A DNA stretch of 64,000 nt from Tetrastigma voinierianum (lineage: Eukaryota > Streptophyta > Magnoliopsida > Vitales > Vitaceae), in contig JAEQBH010007367.1 of assembly GCA_016808115.1 (NCBI GenBank), positions 1-64,000 of the forward strand, in the 5' to 3' direction. The position numbers and the translations under genes are program-made. Positions 48,043 through 59,567 of this stretch are shown here, one piece after another. Position 1 is the first letter of the stretch. Each line of letters opens with the position of its first letter. Under the pieces are notes generated by a model. The model ran no database searches. It saw nothing but the letters and a program-made list of their open reading frames with translations, and was not told the origin of the DNA.

Positions 48043-48068
48043 GTGACACATGGCAAGCCATGTGTCAC
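48043..48068 (+). promoter_or_regulatory. Perfect 12-bp inverted repeat upstream of the D TATA box
   Basis: Arms gtgacacatggc and gccatgtgtcac with a 2-base spacer (aa). Further half-sites (tgtgacacatg, catgtgtcc) follow up to 48160, just before the TATA box at 48174. F has the same architecture with cacgtg cores. Confidence 0.7.
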
Positions 48069-48173
48069 AAGGCATGGCAAGGCCAAATGCATGTGTGACA
48101 CATGACATGCAAAGGAAAATGCATGTGTGACACATGGCAAGTCATGTGTCCACATGCATGCCAATGGACATGC

Positions 48174-48184
48174 CTATAAATGGG
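48174..48184 (+). promoter_or_regulatory. TATA box of D 3' LTR
   Basis: ctataaatggg, matching 16286-16296 in the 5' LTR and followed by the GA-rich leader. Confidence 0.55.
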
Positions 48185-50165
48185 ATGTGTTCATAGAAGG
48201 GGGGAGTAAGAAAGGAAAATAGAAAGGGAGGAAAGGAAAGAAAGGGGAAAGGAGAAAGAAAGAGAGAAAATAAAAAGAAAAGAAAGGAAAGGAAAAGAAA
48301 AAAGAAAAGAGAGAAGGAGTGGGTGGTTTCTTCTTCAATTCATTGGCGTTCCGATGGTCGAAACTCGTTGGACCAGGAGTAAAGTCCGGAGATTCGACGA
48401 GGGGTTACGCTTCAAGAGGTAGGGATTCTTCCTACTTTGGTTTATTTCTAGCCTATGGGCTATTATTTTGGGCTGACTTTGGAACAGTGTTGTGCCATGT
48501 TAATGGCATGGGACGGGTTTGTAGTCGGTTTAAAGGGCTGCTTCCAGAGCGAATTTGGGTTGAAAATTTTCATTTACGGGAGTTGCTAAAATGCTCTTGC
48601 AACCCTCGGGCACGCTATTGCGTGGATTGGAGCAATAGCATGGCTCCTGGTGTACTCCAACTTCGGATGACCATATCTTTCTTGTCCGAACTCTGATTCA
48701 TGCATTCTTGGACTCTATGAAAAGCTCTTTGAGTCTAGAATCTAGCCATATTCCATTAATTTACATTTGGTGCTCACATCATTGCTGAAATTTTGATCAT
48801 AACACCAAGTGTACTAATTGCATGGCATGACATGCTTGTTTGATGAAATGTTGGTATGTGTATTAATATATTGACATGTGATGAATTGTAGGTGTAGACA
48901 TGGCCATTGCATGGCATATTTTAGGCTATTTTGTGGACATGTTTTGTCGTAATTTAGGCTAGAGGATAAAGTGCTTCATTACTTGACTAAGTAATGATTT
49001 GTATGTGATGTTGATATATGCTTGTGTGATATATTGACATGAATGAAGTTATGTAGGAAAATTATATGCATGTTTGATATAATTGCCTAGGATGCATTGG
49101 TGATATACATGTTTGATAAAATTGATCATATAACATTCATCATATATGTGACATGGTACAAATAGGGAATGGCTTATACATTGCATATGCACAGGGACAT
49201 CACATTGAATGGGTGTGAGTGCATGGTTATGATCAAACACCTCACTTGGTGTTTGATGGGTGGACTCGGTACAGTTGGACGATGTCTAACAGATTCACAT
49301 GGTTGTATAACACGAAAAAACTTGTGTTGGGTAGTAGTAGCGGGGATGATGCCTGGGGTGAAAGACCCGATGTTTTATTCATACATATGTGTCAATAGTG
49401 AAAGCCCATGAAAGTGTAAAAAGGTGTGAGAGCTGCGATTGGGCGGCGAAAATTCGCTCTTACAAGACACGTGTTTTGTTAATAAAAGATCGTTGGAGTC
49501 TGATATCTAATGAGTTTTGGTTTATAAAACAAAAGAATTTTGTTTTGGAAAATGATCATTGGATGAGAACATCAATGATGGTTTATCACACATTGGCCTA
49601 TGCATTGAGTGGAGGGAGTCGGTGAGGACTCAAGGTATGGTACATGATTGAGTCACATCTCATTTCATGGCATGTAGGATTCCATGGTAGAAATCACATT
49701 TTACATGGAATGATTATGGTGAGTGTCACGACCGTTACATGCGGCCCAGGTGGGGAGTAGCGCCATAGGAGTTATCTCTGCTTGGGCGTGGGCTCGCGCC
49801 TTGGGAAAAGCGTTCCCGGTGTCGGACCCGGTGTTGGTGGACCAGCGCTCGTCGAAGTAGTAATTGTGAAAGGCCGACATGTGGACTTGATATTCATTTA
49901 TGCAAAATATATTAGAAATAGAAATAGTTTTAATATATGATTTCGTATAAGAGTGTTGTAATAAACTCTTAAGGACTATTGTGACATAGTCTTAGGTAAT
50001 ATTTTGAGTATGGTTGAAAGGGCACGGTAGAGCTACCTTTACTCGCTAAATGAGTCTCCCAAGTGAATGAGACACTGGTGGCAGTGGCATCGAGATATCA
50101 CGTCTCTATCAGTGTCCTTAGGTTGGCGGTTGGTCAATGGGACCCTCGGGTTTTGGGGTGTCACA

Positions 50166-52453
50166 AGAGGAGAGTATGGGTCAATGGTTGCAAAAATTAA
50201 AAAAAACCCAACATTGAGATGATTGGTGGAGACGGAAGAGAAACAGGGGGAAAAATTAATGTTTCGATATAGAGAAAATTAGGTTTAACGGGGAGAATTT
50301 TAGAAAGGGGAAGAGGGTTTAGGGATGAAATTAGGGTGGATTCATGGGCATTTTTGTTAAAAAAATGTTTAGGGTTAAAATATCACATGCAAAGGTGTCA
50401 CATAAGAAAAAATACACAAGTTAAAGATTTGCCACATCCAACACATTAACACCCATTTATGCATCTTAGTTTCCATTCTTGGGGGGCTTAAGTATGTCAC
50501 GGTAGAAACGTTAGGGTCATGGCTGGATAAAAAGAAAAGTTAGGAGTAAGATTGGACATACGACCAAACTTTAGGGGTATTAGAGTACCTTTTCCCTGAA
50601 TTTGTATATACTTACATATTCTTATCAATAATTTATCATTTGACATATAATTTGAATTTTAGTGTATATTAACATTTTTTTAACTATTAATTGTTATATA
50701 TTGATATAATAAATAACAAAAAATAGTCATACAATATTTTACCTTTAATTGACATGCCAATCTTTTAATATCTAAACAAATTAAGAGAATAATAAAAGAG
50801 TGAATATTGATTTAATGTTTCAATAAGTACTAAGTATCTTCATTTAATCAACACAATGCACATTAATTTTCAAGTCTAAGATGCATATTTAATTGTGCAA
50901 TAAAGAAAATCAACTAATGACCTTTTGATTCTTTTTTACATTAAAATGAGTTTATCCAAAGGGAACGGGATAAGATTTTAAAAGAAAAAAAAAATGATGA
51001 ATTGATTTTGAAAATTATACATGTTTCAAAATAAGATAATGTTTAATAGAAAAACAAGAAAGGGAAACTCACATGCACAAACTACAATCTAAAAGGGTAT
51101 AACATATCTTTAAGACAAATTTTAGAAGACCTACAGTGATCACAAGACAAGAATTCACAAAAAAAGGTTGAAGTTCTCGTACCTCTACGAAACCACTTTT
51201 CCCTAATTTAAAAGTGCGTCTTCAATTGGATTTAACTTTTGTCATATGAAAAAATTAGACATTTCCAAATATCAATATTTTCTACTTAGAATAACATTGA
51301 TTCCCTTCTAGTATATTAAACGTAAATTGAATCAAATATTACTTGCTCAAAATAACAAAAATTTATATAAACCTTAATATGATAAATTCAAGCATTGCTT
51401 TAGGTTATTTACATCTTGAACAAGTTATATTCGTTACTACCATTAGTGTAGCAATAATTACATCCATTTTGACATTTTGCCAAAAGTTTGAGTTGATCTT
51501 TGGTCTACCTTCTACTGAGTCTTGAGGATGAATAGATCCAATTTATAGATGGCAAAAACGAATTTAAAGAAGATACATGGTACAGTTACACTGAAAGTTC
51601 ACATCTATTCGCATCATTTGATGAATTCACACAATTCTAATGTAAGAACTCACATAGGCATAAGTCTAACCAATCATAATAATGCTTACTCATCATCATC
51701 CTCAAAATCAATTATCATCCTTGATAGGCTCGAAATGTGCTATATAAAATGTATACGCCTATATGCGTAAGTGTACGTGTAATTTCAAGTAATATAGTGT
51801 GAAAAGTAAAAGTATTGTTCCCACGGGGATTGGGTTATTAAGTACTTGAATTGGGTAATCCTAGCTTTATTTGGATGATGGAATATATGAGAATGAAAAG
51901 GAAAACAAACTAATCTATTGAAATCACTAGCAGAAGGTCTCTAACATACAAAGTGAAAATATAATTACAAAAGCCAAGGGTTTTAATTTCATCTAACAAA
52001 TTCCATGATAAGATTCAAAATGAGATTCTCAATGATGCTAAAACATATACTAATGGCGGATTTCACTAAGCACACTATTCTTTCTCAAGTAATAACAATC
52101 TACCCCTTGAAAAAGTTAAAGCTGTATCTTTACCTCAAACCATCATAACCAAGGGCGCATTAAGTATTTGAATCCATAAAACCACATGTAACCCACAAAT
52201 ATCTCTATTCTATGGTGAAACATGACATTCTATTCATTGTCTAACCTAACTATCAATTCTCGGACTCAAATTAGGTCACAAATCATGTTAATGGAGATTA
52301 AACATCAACAAGCATGAAGACTATAATAGAACATTTAACATAATGAGATTCAAGGTTCAAATATTTACAAATTAAAGCATAACACCATAGTTCATTATCA
52401 AACTACATCAAAAACCCTAGAAAATGAGATTAGCTCAATGAGGGGAGAAATAC
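50166..52453. other. AT-rich spacer between D and F, no gene seen
   Basis: 50166-51700 is AT-rich. Its only open frames (51343-51525, 51549-51770) have no recognisable domain. 51745-52440 resembles a class of plant repeat and is listed separately. Confidence 0.35.
51745..52440 (+). repeat. Unclassified plant repeat with a ttcccacggggattg motif
   Basis: Begins tatacgcctatatgcgtaag and contains gtattgttcccacggggatt, then a long A-rich, coding-free stretch. Similar phrases (caagtaatata, agtgaaagta, gttcccacg-ggattg) are familiar from plant repeats, but I cannot assign a family. Boundaries are approximate and no terminal repeats are visible. Confidence 0.35.
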
Positions 52454-52788
52454 TGTAAGACTCGGGAAAAACCTAGAAATTTGAATTTTTGCTAGGAAGG
52501 GCAAAATGATAATTTTTTCGGAATTCTTTCTAGATCTTGGATGATGAAACAGACTTCACCGTTGGAATCGTCTCGCAAAATCTAGTCACCCGAGGAAAAA
52601 TTTAGTTGAATTAGAATGGTCGGATTTTCAATTTCAAAGCTGACAGCGTCAAGTGGACCCCGAAAACGAGATTTTTAGAAAAATCCTGAAAAATGTCAAA
52701 TATTTAAAGAAAGTCCATTTAAGATAGATGGAACTAAAACTGGGACGAAATAAATTGTTTCGGGACGAAAACGGAACAGAAGAAGTGT

Positions 52789-52817
52789 GACACGTGGCGC
52801 AACGTGAGCCACGTGTC
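52789..52817 (+). promoter_or_regulatory. G-box inverted repeat next to the F TATA box
   Basis: Arms gacacgtggc (52789-52798) and gccacgtgtc (52808-52817), each containing a perfect CACGTG G-box, separated by nine bases and ending a few bases before the TATA-like ctataaaga (52822). CACGTG is the known core bound by plant bZIP and bHLH factors; that any of them bind here is inference. Confidence 0.65.
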
Positions 52818-52821
52818 CACA

Positions 52822-52830
52822 CTATAAAGA
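52822..52830 (+). promoter_or_regulatory. TATA box of solo LTR F
   Basis: ctataaaga, at the same place as ctataaatggg in D and followed by a GA-rich leader (gagagagagagaaa, 52888-52925). Confidence 0.5.
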
Positions 52831-53194
52831 GCCTAAAATATCTAACATGCCAAAAAGATCTCATTTTGGTCTAAGAGAAAAACGTGATAGAGAGAGAGAG
52901 AAAAAAAAGAGAGAGAGGAAAGAAAAGATAACCTTTCTCTAGTGATTTCACGAGGTTTTGCTTGTCGGAACTCGGCAGGCCGAGAGTTCAACCTGCTCGT
53001 CGCGACAAGAGCTACGCGTGGGTACTGGAATCAAAAGATTCTGCCAAGGTCCAAGGTTTGAGTTTTCACGGAAACCAAGAAAAATGCGGTGTCCCGGGAA
53101 ATCACGCTAATTGAGGTAGGGTTTTTATCCTACTCGGTTTAATTTCGGTCTAAGGGCATGTGTCTGTGTCAAGGTGGAGAATGTTGTCCAATTT

Positions 53195-53560
53195 TTTTTT
53201 CTTTGACCCCATGACTGTGTTTTGGCCATAAATTAGCCATCTCTCATCCGAATTTAGTAATTCTAATTTTTGGGTAAACTAGACTTATAGGAGAACACAT
53301 CTCCTTGAAATAGGTTTATCAGTCGACCCCTTTGGACTCATAAATGCATTGAGTGAAGCTATGTTCGACGATTTTCTTTGTTACATTTTAAGACCCATGG
53401 CTGTGTTTGGCATGCTTGGCCATCACTCATTTGAATTGAGTGATTCTAATTGTTGGGTAAACTAGACTTATAGGATAAAATATTTCCTTGAAATAGGTAT
53501 ATCCAAATTCCGACCCCTTTGGACTTAGAAATGCATTCAAAGTGGAGCTATGTTCAGACA
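53195..53560 (+). repeat. Two ~183-bp tandem units in LTR F
   Basis: gggtaaactagacttatagga occurs at 53272 and 53455. Shared flanking phrases on both sides are ccatgactgtgtt / ccatggctgtgtt, ccttgaaataggt, gacccctttggact, aaatgcatt and gctatgttc. A second, shorter duplication places gggtgttcttggactctatgg at 53812 and gggtgttcttagactctatgg at 54008. Confidence 0.75.
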
Positions 53561-54071
53561 GTTTCTGGTTATGTTTGAAAACTGAGTAGTCCCGGTTGTT
53601 TAGGACATATCTTGAGTTTCGGAGATCCGATTTTGGTGATTCCAGTTGGAGAAGAACCCTAAGAACTGTATCATCAGATGAATACGAGGCAATTGTCAAA
53701 TTATGGATTAAGACCCTTGAAATCAGGTATCACAGACTGTTTCCAATATATCACGATAAAGCGGTAGTTTTAAATGAAAATGTCGCTAAACGCCCCGTCG
53801 ACTCCGTTTCGGGTGTTCTTGGACTCTATGGAAAGCCCATTGAGTCAAGAACCTAGTAATATAACTGTGGAGGGTAATTGATATCCAAAAGCTTGCTGAA
53901 AGTTTCTGTTTGTACCAAGTGTGCAGGTGGGATGCAGGGGTCATTTCCTGGTTTGTTTGCCTCCAACTCCAGACGATCATATCTTTCGCATCCGAACTCT
54001 GTTTAGGGTGTTCTTAGACTCTATGGAAAGCCCACTGAGTCAAGATTCTTTCAATGAGCCTGTGAAAGGCA

Positions 54072-54076
54072 GTGGG
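54072..54076 (+). repeat. Target-site duplication of LTR G, left
   Basis: gtggg, identical to 58228-58232. Confidence 0.75.
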
Positions 54077-54519
54077 TGTCACGCCCGATTCCGGACCGGC
54101 AGATTGGCGGATCCGAGCGGGTTTTAGGGACACGAGACCAAATCTTGGGACTCTTTACGATTTTTTTTTAAAAATGCAGAGGCCCGGTACTGTGGGTATG
54201 GCCACATCATATAACATAATCCAAATATCATACTTGTATTAAAGAACTACCCTTTGAATTGGTGTCCATGAAAATCTAGACACATATAAGCTGGAGTCCT
54301 GTTACAAATACAAAGCTATACTTTCACATTTACAAATCGAGCCGCGGAACCTACATGTAGTGAGTATTACTTCTGATGTGTTGGCGGTTGTATCACGGAT
54401 GTTTGCTGATGTCTTCTCCTGTACCTACACGGATTAAAAACCCATGCTAAGCTTTACAGCGAGTGGGAAACATTCTTATCTGAAACATAAATGGACATGA
54501 TGCTTGGGTATTGAGAATA

Positions 54520-56070
54520 TTCAGGCATTCACTTAATGAACTTATACAATTACTTAGGCTTATACAGACTTATTCTTATTCAGACTTATACTTATCACAT
54601 TCTAATCTTATACTTACTCAGGAATTACACTTATGGCAGACTTATTCTTATTCAAATCTTATACTTATTCAAATCTCCCAAAAGGGCGTATACTTGAACT
54701 AATCGGTACGTGCTTATCTCCGTAGGATACATATTTATACTTATGTTTGTATCAAACATATACTTATTTAGGTCTCCCAAATGGCATACATATCGGAACT
54801 TATACTGATACTTGTCTCAGACTTATACTTATTTCTATCTCCCATAGGAGTTCTGAGGAACCTATGCTTATCACGGAGGTACTTTAATGGTGTAAGGTAT
54901 TTATATCTATCTCGAATCTCCGGTGGAGTTGAACATACTTATTCTCACGGAGTTTACACTTGTTGAAGGTACCGAAGGTATCCACGGAGATTCTGGGCGA
55001 TATCTTTAGTTCTTGAACTTAATGCCATAAAATTACAGTAAGTACTATGATCAATTATGCACTGCATTCTGATATGTTGGTATCATATCCCCAACAAGCC
55101 CTAGGTTAAAGTATACCTATATAATGCAGGGAGTACTCGTAGATACTACGGAGTTTATCCTTATCCGGGCTTATGCGGAATGCAGTAGAGCACTACGAAG
55201 TCTAATGGATACAAGAGTACGGTGGGTACTACATAATCTAATCAGATATAGAGGTATCCGTAGGTACTACGGAACTTATATTAGTACTTCGTATCTTATA
55301 TGTGCTATAGAGCTACTCCCTTGTCTTACGGATCTTCTACTTGTACTACGAGTTTATTAAGTATTTGGATCTTATCACGGTATTATGGAGCATATATACG
55401 TATTTTGGTTTATAAATGTATTCTGAGAACTTATACATGTATTTAAGATCTTATACATGTCTTACAGGTATATACTTATCTTCACAGACTTATCTTTGGT
55501 ATTACAAAGCTTATTCTTATCTTCACGGATCTTATTATTGTGCGAAGGTACCCGTAGGTACGATAAGTGAACGGTCAGAATCATATCACACATGCAGGTC
55601 GGATCAGGCTTATGCGGATCATTTGAAGATGGACATTTAGTCCGTAGCGGATCACGGATCTAGCGGATACATATACTTATTTTCTGCGATCACAGTACCC
55701 TTAGATTTTCAGGCTTAATCGAATCACGAAGTGCAGTAGGTACGGCTGGAACTTAATTAGAGGCAGAATTACGTGATCTGACAATTTAGCGGATATGGGG
55801 TTAACCGGATCTGAGAGTACGTGGGGTACTACAAAAACTAAATCGAGAGGCAGGAGTACCCGTAGATACTACGAGGAACTTGTTCGGGATGCGGGAGTAC
55901 CCGTGGGTACTCTGAGAACTTAATCGGAAGACGAGAACTTAATCGAGGCCAGGAACTTATTCGAATCTGAGGCTTATTGATCTGGAATTGCGTTAGGTAC
56001 TCTGAAGCTTAATCGAGATACAAGGTACGTAGGTACTCACGGGACTTATTCGGATGCGGGAATACCCATA
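54520..56070 (-). repeat. Expanded tandem array inside LTR G
   Basis: About 1.5 kb of degenerate units containing acttatacttatt, gtctcccaaa-gg, ggagtacccgtaggtactacg and gaacttaatcgag. The complementary set in E's 5' LTR (cctacgggagacgaataaac, gtacctacgggtgc, 39320-39460) is only ~150-200 bp. The many 60-80 codon frames here are repeats read as Tyr/Leu/Ser-rich peptides, not genes. Confidence 0.65.
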
Positions 56071-57821
56071 GGTACCCGCAGACAATTAAATACGAGAGAT
56101 ACATTCATATCTTCTCTTATTCATTGTCGGTGTTTTATCATATAATACGTCGACTACCTAGACCCGATCATAGAAATGAGTAGGGCCAGTACAATAAGTG
56201 CCCGGAAGGTGCGATCTGATCTTGGGGTGTCGTGGCACTATCTGGGGCGTCTTTGCGCGCGTGAGTCTTGTGTACCGGCGGGTCGCCGAGCGCCGGTCGG
56301 GACGTGCACCGCTCACGCAGCGAAGTCTGCGTAAGCACCGTGGAATCCACTCATTCATTCTTCGGTCCTAGGTATTCATATTGTCATACGTCTTTCAGAA
56401 CTTATAACCTTTCTTAATCACATTTTGTGATAATGACATTTTATCTTTCATATTCATGTTCATGTTTCAGTTCGTTTTCAGGTTTCATATCATATTCAGG
56501 TTTCATGCCTATTCCATATGGCATTGCAGATACTTGTACGATATGATGCCTATCCACACATCATTCATGTACTTTAGACTATCATATCTTATGACATGTT
56601 CTATCAGATAATCTTGTATTCATATCATATTCATGTTTTCTTGGACACATCTATACATATTGCATTTTCTATATTTTCCTTGTTTCATTGCTATTACATA
56701 TAGCACTTCATATACTTATAAAGTATGATGTCTATGATATCACACCTCATTCATATATTCTCATTCCTCTATGAATCTAGTTTACTTAGGAATTGGAATC
56801 AATCCAATCGGATCATCCAAAATGAAGTTATGGCATTTTTATGCCAACTAGTCATTTTACCGATTTTTCTAGGAACAGTTTGTATTACTCATTTTTCCGG
56901 GGTTTTAACTTCAGTTTTGACACTAGGTCTTTATACTAATTTAAATCTAAGGTGCTAAGGGTTCTATTCAACTGGAATGCTGATTGAACAGGAACTCAGG
57001 ATACGTCCAGAAGCAACCGGACTACTCTGTATTCAAAGCTGGAACGAGGAATTTGGCATATGGCCCCACTTTGAGTTAATTTTTGGGCCACTTAGAGTCA
57101 GAATTTGACGATGTATATTTCTTTATGTTTGGTTCTCCTTGAAGTCTATTTTAATTGGCCACTTGAATCACTCATATCGGATAAGAAATGAGGAAGTTAT
57201 GGCCAAAATACGAAAACTGGTCGAAATTGTGAAAGCGAGCGGTGTCTTGATTCTGCTATTATGTGCCAGTACACCCCTAGTAATGTGCAGTACACATTGG
57301 GTTGGAAGGGTGTCTGCGTACACACATTCAAGGTGCCGGTACACATGACTGAAAATGTCCAGAATGTATATTTTCTCCTTTTTCCATATTTTGATCCCCG
57401 ATTCCAGCTCTATACTTCATATGCACCTGGCAGGTTCGTATGTCTCTTGTAACCTCTTTTCTACTCGATTCCTCTTTCAATACTTATCTTTACCAACAAT
57501 TTATCATAGATTATAAACCCACTCTAATAGTTCTAACCCATACATAACTCTAACATGAAGATTTGTTAGGGTTTATTCTAAACCCTAACTCAAGTACTTA
57601 CCATTGAACTATGAATCCATCCTCAAAGAGAGGATTTCATATGCTTCTTGTACTCTTTATGGTTTTACCAAGTTTACTTTTAAGAATTTTAGGGTTAGGA
57701 AGAAATCCTAACAAAACCCTAGGTTTGGAACTCATAAACTTTTCTAGAATTCCATACAAAATCCATATGATCCATACCAAGGTTAGTTCCATACCTTAGC
57801 TTGATCTTGGCTTGAATCCTC

Positions 57822-57882
57822 CTTCTTCCTCTTCTTCTTCTTCTCTCTTCTCTCCTCTCTCTTCTCTCCTCTCTCTGGTTCT
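57822..57882 (-). repeat. CT-rich tract in LTR G
   Basis: ccttcttcctcttcttcttcttctctcttc-type sequence, the complement of the GA-rich leader in E's LTRs (37717-37770, 44830-44885). Confidence 0.7.
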
Positions 57883-58227
57883 CACCTTTTTGGAGACCAA
57901 ATTTGGTCTTCACTTCCCATGGGATTTGTTAAGACCATGTTTGGCCTTAAATAAAACTCATTTTAGGTTCTTTTCTTTGTGATTTTAAGCCCACATAACT
58001 CATTCTATTTATAAATAACTTTCCTTTATTTCATTTTGGCCTCAATCTCATCAATTCATATATTTTAGGCCCCTTTTTAGACAATTTACAATTTTGTCCT
58101 TAATTCTTGTAAATTTCCGGGTCTCTCGTTTCCATGTTTCGCATTTAACTCACGAAACATTCAAATTAGGCTTACAAAATACCCTAAACATGTCGAAAAC
58201 TGCTAGGGTATATTTTAGGGTGTTACA

Positions 58228-58232
58228 GTGGG
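58228..58232 (+). repeat. Target-site duplication of LTR G, right
   Basis: gtggg, matching 54072-54076; the F LTR sequence resumes here. Confidence 0.75.
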
Positions 58233-59567
58233 TGTCCAAAACCTTGCTGAAAATCTATGTTTTGCACCAAGTGTGCATGTTATTTGGTTGTGTCGATGTG
58301 AATAGCCAGGTTTTGACATGACCATTGCATGGTATGTTGTAGGCTATTGTATTGGGTATGAATTTCCATGAGTTAGCCTAAGGAAGGCTATATGAAATTA
58401 CTTGTCATGTATTGATGAATGATAATATGCATGATACTATGATATCTATAAAGATTGGCATGAAATGTATGGAACTTATATGCTTGCGATATATGTTGCA
58501 TGGTACTTGTCATGAAATCTCAGTTATTAAAAATGTTCCATGTGGTGTGCATCATCATTATAACGTGAGAATATGAAGTGGCATTAGCATTGCATATACA
58601 CAGGGACATCGCATTATGTTGGGTGTGTGTGCATAGGTGGGGTCATCCATCATCATTGTTGATGAATGGGTAGTGAGTTCGTACTTTGGACGATGTCCAA
58701 TAAATGTTTCACGGTTTAAAAAATAAAAATAAATATAAATAATGTGTGTTGGGCGGAGCAAGAAGGGAACCGTTAACCCTCTCATGTGAAAACCCTGGAA
58801 CATGGGTGTAAGAGACTCGTGGTGTAATCCGAAAAGTTCTGTATGGGTGTAAGAGACCCGCAGCGTGAGCCGAAAAGTATGTTTCCCAAAGAAGACACAT
58901 AGTCATGTTTATCACATAGACCTCGAGTTGTGTGATAGGAGTCGGGATTGACTCGGGATTGGTTGCCCATTGGCACTTGCATTGGGTACTGGTGAGCCGG
59001 TGAGGGCTCGATACATGGGTCATTGGTAATACCAGTGACGGTTTTCACACTTGGCATATGCATGTGGAAGAGTCGATGGTATTTCGAGATCAGAGATGAT
59101 GACATTTATGCATGACATATGACATTCATGTAGACATTTTACTTGGATGTGTGTTTGTTGTGTGACCATTGCATGTGCACTTAGATGAAAAGTAGCCCTT
59201 GTAGTCATCCTCTCTTGGGTTTTTCTCACCCATTCGTGGGACCTTCAATTACAAGTCCCAGGTGTAGGCGTTTGACCGCATATGGGACATGAGGATGAGG
59301 CCGGGATGCGAAACTTTATTTTATTTGTTTGTCTTATATTATATTCGAGCATAACCGCTTTATGTATACCTTTGTTGTATAAAAGGGCATTAAATGGACT
59401 ATTAAATTAAAATAAGTCTATTTATATATTTTGTTTATTTGTGAATTAAATGTAGGAATGTGTGTGTCAATATATGAGACAAATGAATGTGATATCGGGA
59501 CACCCGGTATTTACAAGTTTAAATTAGGTTGAGGGTTGTCAAGGGACCTCGGGTTATGGGTGTCTAA

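Larger units (their letters stand above)
15942..50165 (+). mobile_element. Element D: outermost Ty3/gypsy element of a four-element nest
   Basis: Oldest element of the nest. Its 5' LTR is split (15942-16582 and 33065-34697) by element B, and its integrase is split at 37399/47105 by element E. The 3' LTR is 47823-50165. A primer site, the pol remnants, an integrase C-terminal/chromodomain-like end and a polypurine tract are all in the plus orientation. LTRs are ~2.25-2.34 kb. Gag and most of the protease are missing between 34713 and 35200. The MAPYEALYG-type integrase context and C-terminal extension fit the Tekay/Del chromovirus group, by resemblance. The right LTR end is ggtgtcaca at 50165. 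No clear target duplication remains. Confidence 0.8.
47823..50165 (+). repeat. Element D 3' LTR
   Basis: Complete LTR, 2343 bp, tgtaaaacctagg to ggggtgtcaca. In order: a ctagatcttggatgacaaaacgg block shared with F and J, a palindromic gtgacacatggc region (48043-48160), a TATA box (48174), a GA-rich leader (48197-48320), the aaagtccggagattcgacg block, and a long AT-rich 3' half. Confidence 0.85.
54077..58227 (-). mobile_element. Solo LTR G: antisense, E-like family, 4.15 kb
   Basis: Begins tgtcacgcccgattccgg and ends ttagggtgttaca, so on the minus strand it runs tgtaacaccctaaa to cgggcgtgaca. Both ends match E's LTR: catgtttagggtattttgta near the start and ggatccg followed by cgggcgtgaca at the end. 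Flanked by gtggg duplications. E's LTR is 2.56-2.58 kb; G is longer mainly because of a tandem array at about 54520-56070. It contains the ctcataa-cttttctagaattcc-type region and a CT-rich stretch (57822-57880), which is the complement of E's GA-rich leader. No coding region. Confidence 0.8.
52454..59567 (+). mobile_element. Solo LTR F (D-like family), interrupted by LTR G
   Basis: Starts tgtaagactcggg and follows the D LTR order: ctagatcttggatgatgaaac, ttcaccgttgg, inverted repeat, TATA at 52822, GA-rich leader (52888-52925), ggctacgcgtggg, gaggtaggg. After G it continues with gcaccaagtgtgcatg, gacatgaccattgcatgg-atgtt, ttgcatgtgcacttag and the end gggacctcgggttatgggtgtc. No internal coding region, so a solo LTR. 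Excluding G it is ~2.9 kb, longer than D's LTR because of internal tandem duplications. Confidence 0.75.

Noticed and set aside
57719..57913. Arg/Glu-rich minus-strand frame
   Set aside because: Translation of a CT-rich tract inside LTR G.
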